Assembly: GCA_934167665.1 (NCBI GenBank)
Contig: CAKPLN010000002.1
Coordinates: forward strand, 62,001-126,000
Length of the DNA stretch: 64,000 nt
Source: an uncultured Bacilli bacterium
Lineage (GTDB): Bacteria > Bacillota_I > Bacilli_A > RF39 > UBA660
Reading direction: 5' to 3'
Part shown: positions 46,049-53,521 of the stretch, one piece after another
How positions within the stretch are numbered: position 1 is the first letter of the stretch
Layout: each line of letters opens with the position of its first letter
Made by a program: the position numbers and the translations under genes
Notes under the pieces: model-generated
The model's database searches: none
Told to the model about the DNA's origin: nothing
The model's input: only the letters and a program-made list of their open reading frames with translations

Positions 46049-47650
46049 CTATTTTTTATGTTCTATAAAATAATCATAATTACCAAAATATTCTTTAATT
46101 TGTTTATCTGATATATATACTACTTTAGTCGCTAATTTGTTGATAAAATATCTATCATGAGATACGAAAAGTACTGTTCCTTCATATGTTTTAAGTGCTC
46201 CTTCTAAAGTTTCTTTTGTTGAAATATCAATGTGATTTGTAGGTTCATCTAAAATTATAAAATTACAATGATCTTGTATTAAAGCAAATAATTTTAATCT
46301 AACTTTTTCTCCACCCGATAATTTAGATATCTTTTTAAATACATTTTCACCATAAAATTGAAATTTACTTAATGCACTTCTTAAGTGTGATTCTTCTCCC
46401 TCAAAATATTTTCTAGCAAAATCTAAAATAGTTAAATCACTGTTAAAATTTATTTGTTGAGGTATATAACCAATTTTAACATTACTTCCAAACTTTATAT
46501 TTTCACATGAATTATCAATTATTCTTTTTAATAAAGTGGATTTACCACACCCATTACTTCCTATAATACATATTTTATCCTTATAATTAATTTTTAAATT
46601 AATATTTTTTATCAATTCTTTAGTTTCTATAAATAAATCATAATTAGTTATTGTTAGAACGTCCTTACCAGACCTTTTATCGATTCCAAAATTGATTGGT
46701 AATTCTTTTTTTATAATTGGTTTATCTATTTTTTCTAGTCTTTCTAATCTTTTCCTAATGTTTTCAGCTCGTTTATAAAATGGTTCTCCACCTGGATATG
46801 CTAATCTGCCGAATTCTTCCAATTGTTTTATTTTCTTTTTTAAAGCCATTATTAATTTTTGCTGATCCTTATATTCTTTAAATTCAAGTTCTATTCGATC
46901 ACTATTTTCTTTTAAAAATTTAGTGTAGTTACAGTGAAAAACTATAGTTTTGCCATTTTCTATTAGAATTGTTTTATTGGTTACCCTATCAAGAAAGTAT
47001 CTATCATGAGAAACTATTATTATAGTACCCTTATACTTATTTAAAAAATCTTCTAACCATTCTATTGTATCTATATCTAAATGATTTGTTGGCTCATCTA
47101 ATAGTAATATATCAGGTTTCTTAACAATTATAGATGCTAAAACAACTCTTTTTTGCTCCCCGCCAGATAAATCTTCAAATGTACTATTCAATAAATGATT
47201 TATATTAAGTCCATGTGTTACCTTATCAATTAGAGTATTTATTTCATATCCACCCATATTTATAAACTTTTCTTGTATATTTAAATATTTATTAATAACA
47301 TTTATGTTTCCAGGTTCATTAACCATTTTAACTTCATATGTTTTTAGTTTTTGCTCATAATCAAGTATTTCTTTAAAACCTTCACATATTATATCTTTAA
47401 CTACTTTATTATTATATTTATTTTCTGGTTGCTGGTTCAAATAACCTATTTTAGCACCTTTTCTTATTGCCAAACTTCCACTATCGATACTTTCTATAGA
47501 ATTAATAATATCAAGTACCGTTGTTTTTCCACAACCATTTTCACCAATGATAGACACTCTATCACCTGTTTTTATTTCAATATTTAATCCATCTAATATA
47601 TTTTTAAATCCAAAAGATTTTTTTACATTATTTAAACTTATTTCTATCAT
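46049..47650 (-). CDS. ABC-F ATPase, probable antibiotic-resistance (ribosome protection) type
   Basis: A 533-residue protein with two ABC modules and no membrane segment. Module 1: Walker A GENGCGKTT, signature LSGGEQKRV, Walker B LLLDEPTNHLD. Module 2: GSNGCGKST, LSGGEKVRL, FIILDEPTNHID. The linker (about 235-320) is highly charged and coiled, and contains RLAYPGGEPFYKRAENIRKR. ABC-F proteins bind the ribosomal E site; resistance members displace drugs. A leader peptide and attenuator upstream favour the resistance role. Flanking direct repeats and nearby insertion debris suggest acquisition. Housekeeping ABC-F proteins cannot be excluded without alignment of the linker. Confidence 0.85.
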   Translation of the reverse strand: MIEISLNNVKKSFGFKNILDGLNIEIKTGDRVSIIGENGCGKTTVLDIINSIESIDSGSLAIRKGAKIGYLNQQPENKYNNKVVKDIICEGFKEILDYEQKLKTYEVKMVNEPGNINVINKYLNIQEKFINMGGYEINTLIDKVTHGLNINHLLNSTFEDLSGGEQKRVVLASIIVKKPDILLLDEPTNHLDIDTIEWLEDFLNKYKGTIIIVSHDRYFLDRVTNKTILIENGKTIVFHCNYTKFLKENSDRIELEFKEYKDQQKLIMALKKKIKQLEEFGRLAYPGGEPFYKRAENIRKRLERLEKIDKPIIKKELPINFGIDKRSGKDVLTITNYDLFIETKELIKNINLKINYKDKICIIGSNGCGKSTLLKRIIDNSCENIKFGSNVKIGYIPQQINFNSDLTILDFARKYFEGEESHLRSALSKFQFYGENVFKKISKLSGGEKVRLKLFALIQDHCNFIILDEPTNHIDISTKETLEGALKTYEGTVLFVSHDRYFINKLATKVVYISDKQIKEYFGNYDYFIEHKK

Positions 47651-47675
47651 AATCTATTTCTCCTTTAATTCAAAT

Positions 47676-47709
47676 AAAAAACCAAACAGACGTAACCACA
47701 TCCATTTGG
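47676..47709 (-). terminator. Attenuator terminator in the ABC-F leader
   Basis: On the minus strand CCAAATGGATG (from 47709) pairs over 11 bases, three of them G-U, with CGTCTGTTTGG (ending at 47682), then TTTTTT. It ends 26 bases before the ABC-F start codon. Confidence 0.8.
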
Positions 47710-47715
47710 CGGATG

Positions 47716-47770
47716 CAGGCACGACAAAAACTGTCATACCTGCTAATAGATTTTTTATTACCAGGTATGA
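47716..47770 (-). promoter_or_regulatory. Mutually exclusive leader hairpins (1:2 and 2:3)
   Basis: Segment 2 (47732-47742) can pair with segment 1 (47762-47770, nine perfect pairs, extended by TAATA/TATTA) or with segment 3 (47716-47726, eleven pairs including two G-U). Segment 1 begins immediately after the leader stop, so a ribosome held on the leader would block 1:2 and allow 2:3. Confidence 0.75.
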
Positions 47771-47815
47771 CTATGCTAAAACATACATGATTGTGCGTTC
47801 AAAATAATTTAACAT
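47771..47815 (-). CDS. Leader peptide of the ABC-F gene
   Basis: A 14-codon reading (MLNYFERTIMYVLA) with GAGGAG seven bases upstream of its ATG. It stops directly before the first hairpin arm. Its size, strong ribosome binding site and position are those of regulatory leaders that sense ribosome-targeting antibiotics by stalling. It is not expected to have a function as a peptide. Confidence 0.75.
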   Translation of the reverse strand: MLNYFERTIMYVLA

Positions 47816-47836
47816 AATCATCTCTCCTCGATTAGT

Positions 47837-47865
47837 ATTTTATATTATTAATTAAAGAAAGTCAA
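47837..47865 (-). promoter_or_regulatory. Promoter of the ABC-F leader transcript
   Basis: Minus-strand TTGACT (47860-47865), a 17-base spacer and TAAAAT (47837-47842). Transcription would begin right at the leader ribosome binding site. Confidence 0.75.
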
Positions 47866-47886
47866 ACTTTTGACTCATTATAAACA

Positions 47887-47912
47887 AAAAAAGTTCTAAT
47901 TAAAGAACTTTT
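47887..47912. terminator. Terminator between secA and the ABC-F gene
   Basis: AAAAGTTCT (47889-47897) pairs with AGAACTTTT (47904-47912), with T runs on both strands; on the minus strand it would end the secA message. Confidence 0.75.
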
Positions 47913-47981
47913 AAAAATTGTTTCCATTTAGAATTTCCTTATTTTATAGGGGTTTCCAGCTGTTTTGGAAACATTTCCATT

Positions 47982-48007
47982 TTTTTTGGAAACAAAATGG
48001 AAACATT
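47982..48007 (+). repeat. 26-base direct repeat, copy 2 (secA side)
   Basis: Identical to 45963-45988. It lies in a 154-base secA 3' region rich in GTTTCC and GGAAAC elements and about 60 bases past the secA stop. Confidence 0.85.
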
Positions 48008-48066
48008 TTGGCTTTTTTTACAATTTTTTGATTTTTCCAAATTCTCGCAAGCCCTTATTTTATGGG

Positions 48067-50556
48067 CTATTTACCACAGCATTGTTTATATTTTTTCCCG
48101 CTTCCACAAGGGCAAGGATCATTTCTACCTATTTTTTGAGATTTCTTAGGCGTATGCTTTACGCTATCATCTTTTTCATTAGTTATTTGTTTTTTTGAAA
48201 CGGCCTTTCTTTCTATATTTTGGCGTATTTCAGCTTTTAATAAGAAGATGGAAATATCCTTGTCTACTTTTTGAAGCATACTATCGAATAAGTCAAAACC
48301 TTCCATTGTGTATGCTCGTAGTGGATCTTCTTGTGCGTATCCTCTTAAATGGATTCCTTCTCTTAGATGAGACATAGTATTAATGTGTTCCATCCAATAT
48401 TTGTCTAAAACCTGTAGAGTTATAACTTTTTCAAATTCATTTGTTACTTCTTTTGGAATTGGAGCTATTTTTTCTTCATACTCTTCTATTACTAATTTTG
48501 ATAATTTATCAATTAATTCTTCTGGAGATAATTTTTTTACTTCATCAACGTTTATATCATTTTTTAATAAATTTTCATTAGCAAATTCAACTATTTCCGA
48601 ATAATCATTTTCAGTTAAATATCCTTCAGGAGCAATGTGAGAATTAATTAAGTCTTCAACATGATGTCTAAATGTACTTAGAACCATCTCATGAATTGAA
48701 TCACTATCTAAAATTTTATTTCTTTTTTCATATATTATTTCTCTTTGATTATTCATTACATCATCGTATTGTAGTAATTGCTTACGAGTATCAAAGTTGT
48801 TTCCTTCAACTCTTTTCTGAGCAGTGCTAATTGATTTTGTGAATGTCTTACTTTGAATGGCTTGGTCTCCAAGACCCATGTTGCTCATCATCTCACCGAT
48901 TCTATCAGAACCAAAGCGTACCATTAAGTCATCCTTCATAGAAACGAAGAATTGAGTATATCCTGGATCCCCTTGACGTCCAGAACGGCCTCTTAACTGA
49001 TTATCAATACGACGAGATTCATGACGTTCAGTTCCAACAACACAAAGCCCACCTAATTTTCTAATTTCATCTGATAACTTAATATCAGTACCACGACCGG
49101 CCATGTTTGTTGCGATTGTTACGGATTTCTGTAATCCTATTTTAGATATAATTTCAGCTTCACGTTCATGGTTTTTAGCATTCAATACTTCATGTGGAAT
49201 CTTTGCTTGTTTTAATAGATTGCTTATTAACTCACTTGTTTCAATTGCTATAGTACCAATTAAAACTGGTTGGCCTTTTTCATATCTATCCTTTACAAAA
49301 TCAATTATAGCTTTATATTTAGCTTCCTTGGTAGCATATACTAAATCAGGAGCATCTATACGAATGACTTCTTTATTAGTAGGAATTTCAATTACGTACA
49401 TATTGTAAATATTTCTAAATTCTTCTTCTTCGGTCTTAGCAGTTCCTGTCATACCAGAAAGTTTCTTGTACATTCTAAACAAGTTTTGGAAAGTTATTGT
49501 AGCAAGAGTCTTTGTTTCTTGATTTATTTGAACTCCTTCTTTTGCTTCAATTGCTTGATGTAGTCCATCGGAATAAGCTCTTCCCTTCATTAAACGTCCC
49601 GTAAATTGATCAACAATAACTACTTCACCATCTTGAACAACATAATCAACATCTTTTCTCATTGAGTAATTTGCTCTTAAGGCTTGGTTAATATAGTGTA
49701 GTAATGAAGCATTATCTATTTCATAAAGATTTGAAATATTAAAGACTTTTTCAGCTTTATCAGAACCAGCTTCTGTTAGATTAACACTCTTTGTTTTTTC
49801 ATCATAAATGTAATCTTCATTTTCTTTTAGACTCTTAGCAAAACGATCAGCATCAATATATAAGTTGGCACTCTTCATTTCACCGCCAGATATTATTAAT
49901 GGCGTTCTAGCTTCATCAATTAATACTGAGTCAACTTCATCGATAATGGCAAAGTTGAGTTTTCTTTGTACTCTATCTTCTTTATGAACTACCATGTTAT
50001 CTCTTAGGTAATCAAAGCCAATCTCATTATTAGTAGAATATAGAATATCACAGTTATAAGCTTCTTGTTTTTCTTTTGATGATAAATCTCTTGTATTAAC
50101 ACCAACAGTTAAGCCTAAAAATTCATGTATCTTTCCCATCCAGTTAGCATCACGTGTTGCTAGATACTCATTGACTGTTATTATATGTACACCTTCACCA
50201 GTTAGGGCATTTAGATAAGCTGGTAAAACACTGGTTAATGTTTTTCCTTCTCCTGTTTTCATTTCAGCTATATTTCCATAATGAATTGCTAGTCCACCAA
50301 GAATTTGTACATAATAGTGTTTTTCACCAATAACCCTGAAGGCAGCCTCTCTAGCAGTGGCAAAAGCTTCTACAACTAAATCATCTAATGTCTCACCATT
50401 TTTTAGACGAGTTCTAAATTCTTCTGTTTTATTTTGTAATTCTGTATCAGTTAGTTTAGAATACTCATCATCTAATTCCATTATTTTATCTGCTATAGCA
50501 GTAAATTTCTTTAATTCTTTATATTCATGATCGAATAATCTTCTTAAAAGATTCAT
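48067..50556 (-). CDS. secA: Preprotein translocase ATPase SecA
   Basis: An 829-residue motor of the Sec pathway. Walker A is EMKTGEGKTLTS (about 99-110), DEAD-like box IIDEVDSVLIDEARTPL, helicase motifs NMAGRGTDI and QLRGRSGRQGD, and the C-terminal SEC-C zinc motif DPCPCGSGKKYKQCCGK that binds SecB or ribosomes. AGGAGATGATTAA precedes the ATG. In Bacilli secA is followed by prfB; here the accessory block intervenes. Confidence 0.97.
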   Translation of the reverse strand: MNLLRRLFDHEYKELKKFTAIADKIMELDDEYSKLTDTELQNKTEEFRTRLKNGETLDDLVVEAFATAREAAFRVIGEKHYYVQILGGLAIHYGNIAEMKTGEGKTLTSVLPAYLNALTGEGVHIITVNEYLATRDANWMGKIHEFLGLTVGVNTRDLSSKEKQEAYNCDILYSTNNEIGFDYLRDNMVVHKEDRVQRKLNFAIIDEVDSVLIDEARTPLIISGGEMKSANLYIDADRFAKSLKENEDYIYDEKTKSVNLTEAGSDKAEKVFNISNLYEIDNASLLHYINQALRANYSMRKDVDYVVQDGEVVIVDQFTGRLMKGRAYSDGLHQAIEAKEGVQINQETKTLATITFQNLFRMYKKLSGMTGTAKTEEEEFRNIYNMYVIEIPTNKEVIRIDAPDLVYATKEAKYKAIIDFVKDRYEKGQPVLIGTIAIETSELISNLLKQAKIPHEVLNAKNHEREAEIISKIGLQKSVTIATNMAGRGTDIKLSDEIRKLGGLCVVGTERHESRRIDNQLRGRSGRQGDPGYTQFFVSMKDDLMVRFGSDRIGEMMSNMGLGDQAIQSKTFTKSISTAQKRVEGNNFDTRKQLLQYDDVMNNQREIIYEKRNKILDSDSIHEMVLSTFRHHVEDLINSHIAPEGYLTENDYSEIVEFANENLLKNDINVDEVKKLSPEELIDKLSKLVIEEYEEKIAPIPKEVTNEFEKVITLQVLDKYWMEHINTMSHLREGIHLRGYAQEDPLRAYTMEGFDLFDSMLQKVDKDISIFLLKAEIRQNIERKAVSKKQITNEKDDSVKHTPKKSQKIGRNDPCPCGSGKKYKQCCGK

Positions 50557-50630
50557 TTAATCATCTCCTTTTCATATTATTCTATCAAATATTATGAAAT
50601 AATGAAAGTATTTATTGATTTATCAATAGT

Positions 50631-50658
50631 AAAACCCCATATTTTTAAATATGAGGTT
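50631..50658 (-). terminator. Terminator after the orphan coding fragment
   Basis: AACCCCATAT-like arms at 50633-50642 and 50649-50658, followed by TTTTAC on the minus strand; it lies between the fragment and secA. Confidence 0.7.
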
Positions 50659-50664
50659 TATTAA

Positions 50665-50960
50665 TTATTTTATTTTTACTGACTTCAAACCATAGTTATC
50701 TAAATCATCTCTTTCAAAGGTAAATGTTGTTATTGGAATTTTACTAGATATTTCATTGTACTTTTCTTCAGTAACTATAAATTCTCCTTCATCATCTGAA
50801 ACAAATATTGGTGTTGAACCAACAACTGGAACAGTTAGGTAATATGCATAGCCTGTTAGGCAAGTATTACCACAATAGTTTCCATATAAAATTTTGGTAT
50901 TTATGGTAATTGTCTTGTAATTTATAATATTACCATCTGCATAGAAGGTTTTTACTCCTA
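50665..50960 (-). pseudogene. Orphan C-terminal coding fragment
   Basis: An uninterrupted reading of about 95 codons on the minus strand without a start codon, ending at TAA (50667-50665). It includes YGNYCGNTCLTGYAYYLTVP and FVSDDEGEFIVTEEKYNEIS. It does not resemble TnpB, and continues in the same frame from the tnpB remnant, so it is the tail of an unknown gene cut by the insertion. I do not recognise the family. Confidence 0.6.
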
Positions 50961-51330
50961 AGTCTAATTCTATATTACTGTATTATCTATTTTTATATGT
51001 ACTTTTAATACATGTAGTTCTATAGCTTTGCTTATTAAATTTACTCTTAAATCTAGGATAATTACCACGTTTTGAATAATAGTTTTTAAAGGCGTCTTCT
51101 AAATTAAAAACAGTACACCTTAAACAACAAGAATCTACTTCTTTTAAAAATGGATAATCATTGTATAAGTTTTTTATTTCTCCACACATGTTAAAAGTCT
51201 TTATAACCCCATCCTTTATACACTTGTCTAGAAAATAGTTATAAATAGATCTAACACAACCAAAAGTTTTGTTCAATAGCTGTTTTTAATAACTATTAGG
51301 ATACATTATAAACTTATAGGCTTTATACAT
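50961..51330 (-). pseudogene. tnpB: IS200/IS605-family tnpB remnant
   Basis: The minus strand from ATG 51330 reads MYKAYKFIMYPNSY, a TAA stop, then KQLLNKTFGCVRSIYNYFL and on to VDSCCLRCTVFNLEDAFKNY and YPRFKSKFNKQSYRT, a typical TnpB N-terminal region, with a second stop near 50983 and then a YSNIELDL stretch. The central and C-terminal RuvC-like nuclease region is missing. AGGTG precedes the start. It is a dead element. Confidence 0.8.
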
Positions 51331-51650
51331 GTAATACACCTCCATCATCTTGACTTACTATAACAAATTGCAAACGTATGTTTACTGGTAGCGATATTAC
51401 TATTTAATAAGAAAATTTCTTATAAGTAAAAAATGTCACAAATTGGCTCTGTCCCTAGAGTTCATAATTGGCGAACATTTTGGATTTTTAAAGTTTATAA
51501 AAGTTAAAAAAATCATATAAGATGGAATGCCATATTGTAGAGGCCATCTTTCCCAGTCAAAACATCTCAATATGCATAGGCTAATTTGTAGTGCAACACC
51601 TGAGTAATATTGCATTTTTTTATTTATTATAAAACGACTTTCCTAATAAA
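51331..51650. other. Gene-free stretch beside the tnpB remnant
   Basis: About 320 bases between hpf and the tnpB remnant with no supported gene. It has a dyad GTTC...GAAC at 51472-51488 and less AT-rich patches (around 51440-51490 and 51540-51600) that may be decayed element ends. No tRNA-like fold was found. Confidence 0.5.
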
Positions 51651-51651
51651 C

Positions 51652-51676
51652 AAAAAAAGATACTTGGCGTATCTTT
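51652..51676 (-). terminator. Terminator of hpf
   Basis: AAAGATAC/GTATCTTT stem (51656-51663, 51669-51676) followed by seven T on the minus strand. Confidence 0.85.
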
Positions 51677-51680
51677 ATTT

Positions 51681-52205
51681 TTATTCTGACTCAAGGATTC
51701 CGTAGTTACCATCAGCTCTTTTGTATACAACAGCATATTTATTTGTTTCACTGTCTTTATACATATAAAATTGATGACCAAGTAATTCCATTTGAATTAT
51801 AGCTTCTTCCTCATTCATTGGTTTTACTTCAACTACTTTTCTTTTTAAAATTTTATTTTCTTCCTCTTGTTCATTTTCTATTTCTGATATATCAAAGTCC
51901 ATTTCTGTTTTTGTTTGCTTTGACATTCTAGTTTTATTTTTTCTTATTTGTCTTTCTAACTTATCAACAGCTTTATCTACTGCTGTATAGAAATCGTCTC
52001 TTGTTTCCTCAGATCTTAAAATGTAGGCCTTTAATGGGATAGTTATTTCTACTCGTTGTTCATGATTTTTTACTTTTACTATAACGTTAACACGAACATT
52101 ATCGCTATTTTTTAGATACTTTTCTAGTTTTCCTAACTTTTCTTCAATATAATCGTTCATAGCATCAGTAATTTTTAATTTGTCTCCACGTATTATAAAT
52201 TCCAT
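51681..52205 (-). CDS. hpf: Long-form ribosome hibernation promoting factor
   Basis: A 174-residue long HPF. Residues 1-100 form the S30AE ribosome-binding domain (IRGDKLKITDAMNDYIEEKL, then the basic VDKLERQIRKNKTRM), and about 115-174 form the dimerization tail with EEAIIQMELLGHQFYMYKD, which pairs two 70S ribosomes into a 100S particle. AGGAGG precedes the ATG. It lies upstream of secA as in B. subtilis, though a tnpB wreck has landed between. An extended -10 promoter is just after the csp terminator. Confidence 0.95.
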   Translation of the reverse strand: MEFIIRGDKLKITDAMNDYIEEKLGKLEKYLKNSDNVRVNVIVKVKNHEQRVEITIPLKAYILRSEETRDDFYTAVDKAVDKLERQIRKNKTRMSKQTKTEMDFDISEIENEQEEENKILKRKVVEVKPMNEEEAIIQMELLGHQFYMYKDSETNKYAVVYKRADGNYGILESE

Positions 52206-52227
52206 ATTATTCCTCCTTTACATCTTC

Positions 52228-52236
52228 AGTATAGCA
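52228..52236 (-). promoter_or_regulatory. Extended -10 promoter of hpf
   Basis: Minus-strand TGCTATACT, with TATACT at 52228-52233, identical to the pgk element. Confidence 0.6.
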
Positions 52237-52247
52237 CAATTCGGTAA

Positions 52248-52275
52248 AAAAAACTACTATTTTATATCAGTAGTT
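52248..52275 (-). terminator. Terminator of the cold-shock gene
   Basis: AACTACT/AGTAGTT stem (52252-52258, 52269-52275) then a run of eight T on the minus strand; the gene stop lies in the hairpin. Confidence 0.85.
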
Positions 52276-52478
52276 TCTTTTACTAATTTGACATTTATTG
52301 CTTGATATCCTTTACTAGTTTCAATTAATTTAAATTCTACTAGTTGATTTTCTGATAAAGTTTTGTACCCTTCCAACTCAATTGCTGAGTAATGTACAAA
52401 AATATCTTCATTTTCCTTAAATTCAATAAAGCCGTAACCTTTTTCATTATTGAACCACTTAACGCGTCCAATCATCAT
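52257..52478 (-). CDS. Cold-shock domain protein
   Basis: A 73-residue single cold-shock domain that binds single-stranded RNA or DNA. RNP1 KGYGFIEF (about 14-21) and RNP2 DIFVHYSAI (about 25-33) are intact. The start is the first of two adjacent ATG codons behind GAGGT. It is divergent from agrB across a 230-base region that contains repeated TGGTAA/TTACCA elements. Confidence 0.93.
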   Translation of the reverse strand: MMIGRVKWFNNEKGYGFIEFKENEDIFVHYSAIELEGYKTLSENQLVEFKLIETSKGYQAINVKLVKETTDIK

Positions 52479-52519
52479 ACCTCTAGCACCTCACATTCTA
52501 CCAACTTTTTTCATCCATT

Positions 52520-52539
52520 TGGTAATTTAGATTTTACCA
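52520..52539. promoter_or_regulatory. TGGTAA/TTACCA dyad in the csp-agrB region
   Basis: TGGTAA (52520-52525) and TTACCA (52534-52539) form a dyad with an eight-base centre; a further ATGGTAAT is at 52572-52579. The ATTTTACCA half also occurs twice upstream of agrA. Possible regulator site. Confidence 0.4.
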
Positions 52540-52611
52540 GTGTTTTCCTCATTTTTTCGATTTTTCCTTAAATGGTAATATTTATGGATTTTTTGTTAGT
52601 ATTTCGACATA

Positions 52612-52647
52612 TTTTGTCAAATTATTACATTGGCAATGGTGACAAAA
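52612..52647. repeat. Inverted repeat upstream of agrB
   Basis: Perfect eight-base arms TTTTGTCA (52612-52619) and TGACAAAA (52640-52647), 20 bases apart, about 40-75 bases before the TATAAT at 52687-52692. Confidence 0.5.
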
Positions 52648-52686
52648 CTATTAACAGATAATTTATTTTTATTTAGTTTATTTGAC

Positions 52687-52692
52687 TATAAT
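52687..52692 (+). promoter_or_regulatory. Probable -10 element of agrBD
   Basis: Consensus TATAAT with a poor -35, as expected for a promoter that needs an activator. The start would lie close to the AGGTGAT ribosome binding site. Confidence 0.45.
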
Positions 52693-52708
52693 GGTAGTAG
52701 GTGATGAG

Positions 52709-53308
52709 ATGAAAGAGAAATTTTTAAACAGCACCATGAACTTTCTAAAAAAATATAAAAACTATTCAAAAGACGATATTGAAAAGTTAGAATATGGCCT
52801 TGAAGGAATATATTTAACGCTTACAAAACTTGTGGTTATCTTTCTTTTAGCTTTTTTACTAAATATTGTACCAGAACTAATTGTAGTACTAATATTTTTT
52901 AACATTATACGTTTTACTGGCTTTGGGTTTCATGCTCAAAAAAGCTATCAATGTTTGATTTTTTCAATATTTTGCTTCTTGTTTGTTCCACTATTCTTTT
53001 TAAATTTTCAATTACCAAAGTTTATTTATATATTAATTTGCTTGCTATGTGTATTTAGCTATTTATTATTTGCACCTGCTGATACTGTAAAAAGACCACT
53101 TTTAAATAGTAAAAAAAGAAAGATTAGAAAGATTATAACTGTTAGTATTGGAATAGTATATTCTACAATTGGAATAATTTATTTTAATACTTGGATTAGT
53201 AATTTGTTAATTTCAGTTTTACTAATTCAATCTATAATTGTTAACCCTTTAACATATAAATTTTTTAAACAACCGTATAACAATTATAAAACATATAAAT
53301 TTGATTAA
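52709..53308 (+). CDS. agrB: AgrB-type peptide-processing membrane protease
   Basis: A 199-residue AgrB. After a cytoplasmic N terminus it has about six hydrophobic segments. The catalytic pair is visible in GFGFHAQKSYQC: His75 and Cys82, seven apart as in Staphylococcus aureus (His77, Cys84). AgrB cuts the AgrD C-terminal tail and forms the thiolactone. I use the ATG at 52709, three bases after a full AGGTGAT, as in clpP; a TTG 27 bases earlier overlaps the -10 element. The agrD gene follows after 38 bases. Confidence 0.93.
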   Translation: MKEKFLNSTMNFLKKYKNYSKDDIEKLEYGLEGIYLTLTKLVVIFLLAFLLNIVPELIVVLIFFNIIRFTGFGFHAQKSYQCLIFSIFCFLFVPLFFLNFQLPKFIYILICLLCVFSYLLFAPADTVKRPLLNSKKRKIRKIITVSIGIVYSTIGIIYFNTWISNLLISVLLIQSIIVNPLTYKFFKQPYNNYKTYKFD

Positions 53309-53346
53309 ATACGAAAGTATTTAAAATATATTAGGAGGCTATATAT

Positions 53347-53469
53347 ATGAAAAGAAAAATTGCTTACTTAGTTGTTGCTATAGCAATGATGGCTTTTGGT
53401 TCAGCAAGTCTTGGATGCTATTGGTTTTTAACTGATGAACCTGTAGCATTACGTTCTATGTGTGATTAA
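53347..53469 (+). CDS. agrD: AgrD-type autoinducer precursor peptide
   Basis: A 40-codon gene behind AGGAGG (eight bases upstream). The N-terminal 23 residues form an amphipathic/hydrophobic helix (MKRKIAYLVVAIAMMAFGSA). The core is GCYWFL with Cys24, followed by TDEPVALRSMCD, an acidic tail like the DE-rich AgrB-recognition segment. By analogy to known AgrD peptides the ring should be a five-residue Cys24-Leu28 thiolactone (CYWFL), cut before Thr29, similar in size to the Listeria CFMFV ring. Any residues left in front of Cys24 cannot be predicted. It precedes a shared terminator. Confidence 0.85.
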   Translation: MKRKIAYLVVAIAMMAFGSASLGCYWFLTDEPVALRSMCD

Positions 53470-53495
53470 TCATTGTCACGCTACTACAACTTAAT

Positions 53496-53521
53496 AAAGG
53501 ATTCTGTTATTAGAATCCTTT
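53496..53521. terminator. Bidirectional terminator between agrD and agrC
   Basis: AAAGGATTCT (53496-53505) with AGAATCCTTT (53512-53521), then AATTTTTTTT on the plus strand; it also covers the agrC stop. Confidence 0.85.

Noticed and set aside
47547..47807. Plus-strand reading across the ABC-F leader
   Set aside because: It is the complement of the leader hairpins and the ABC-F start; no ribosome binding site or family.
52479..52708. Staphylococcal-type AgrA direct repeats
   Set aside because: Only one partial match (minus-strand TCTGTTAAT near 52650) was found, without a second copy at 12-13 bases.
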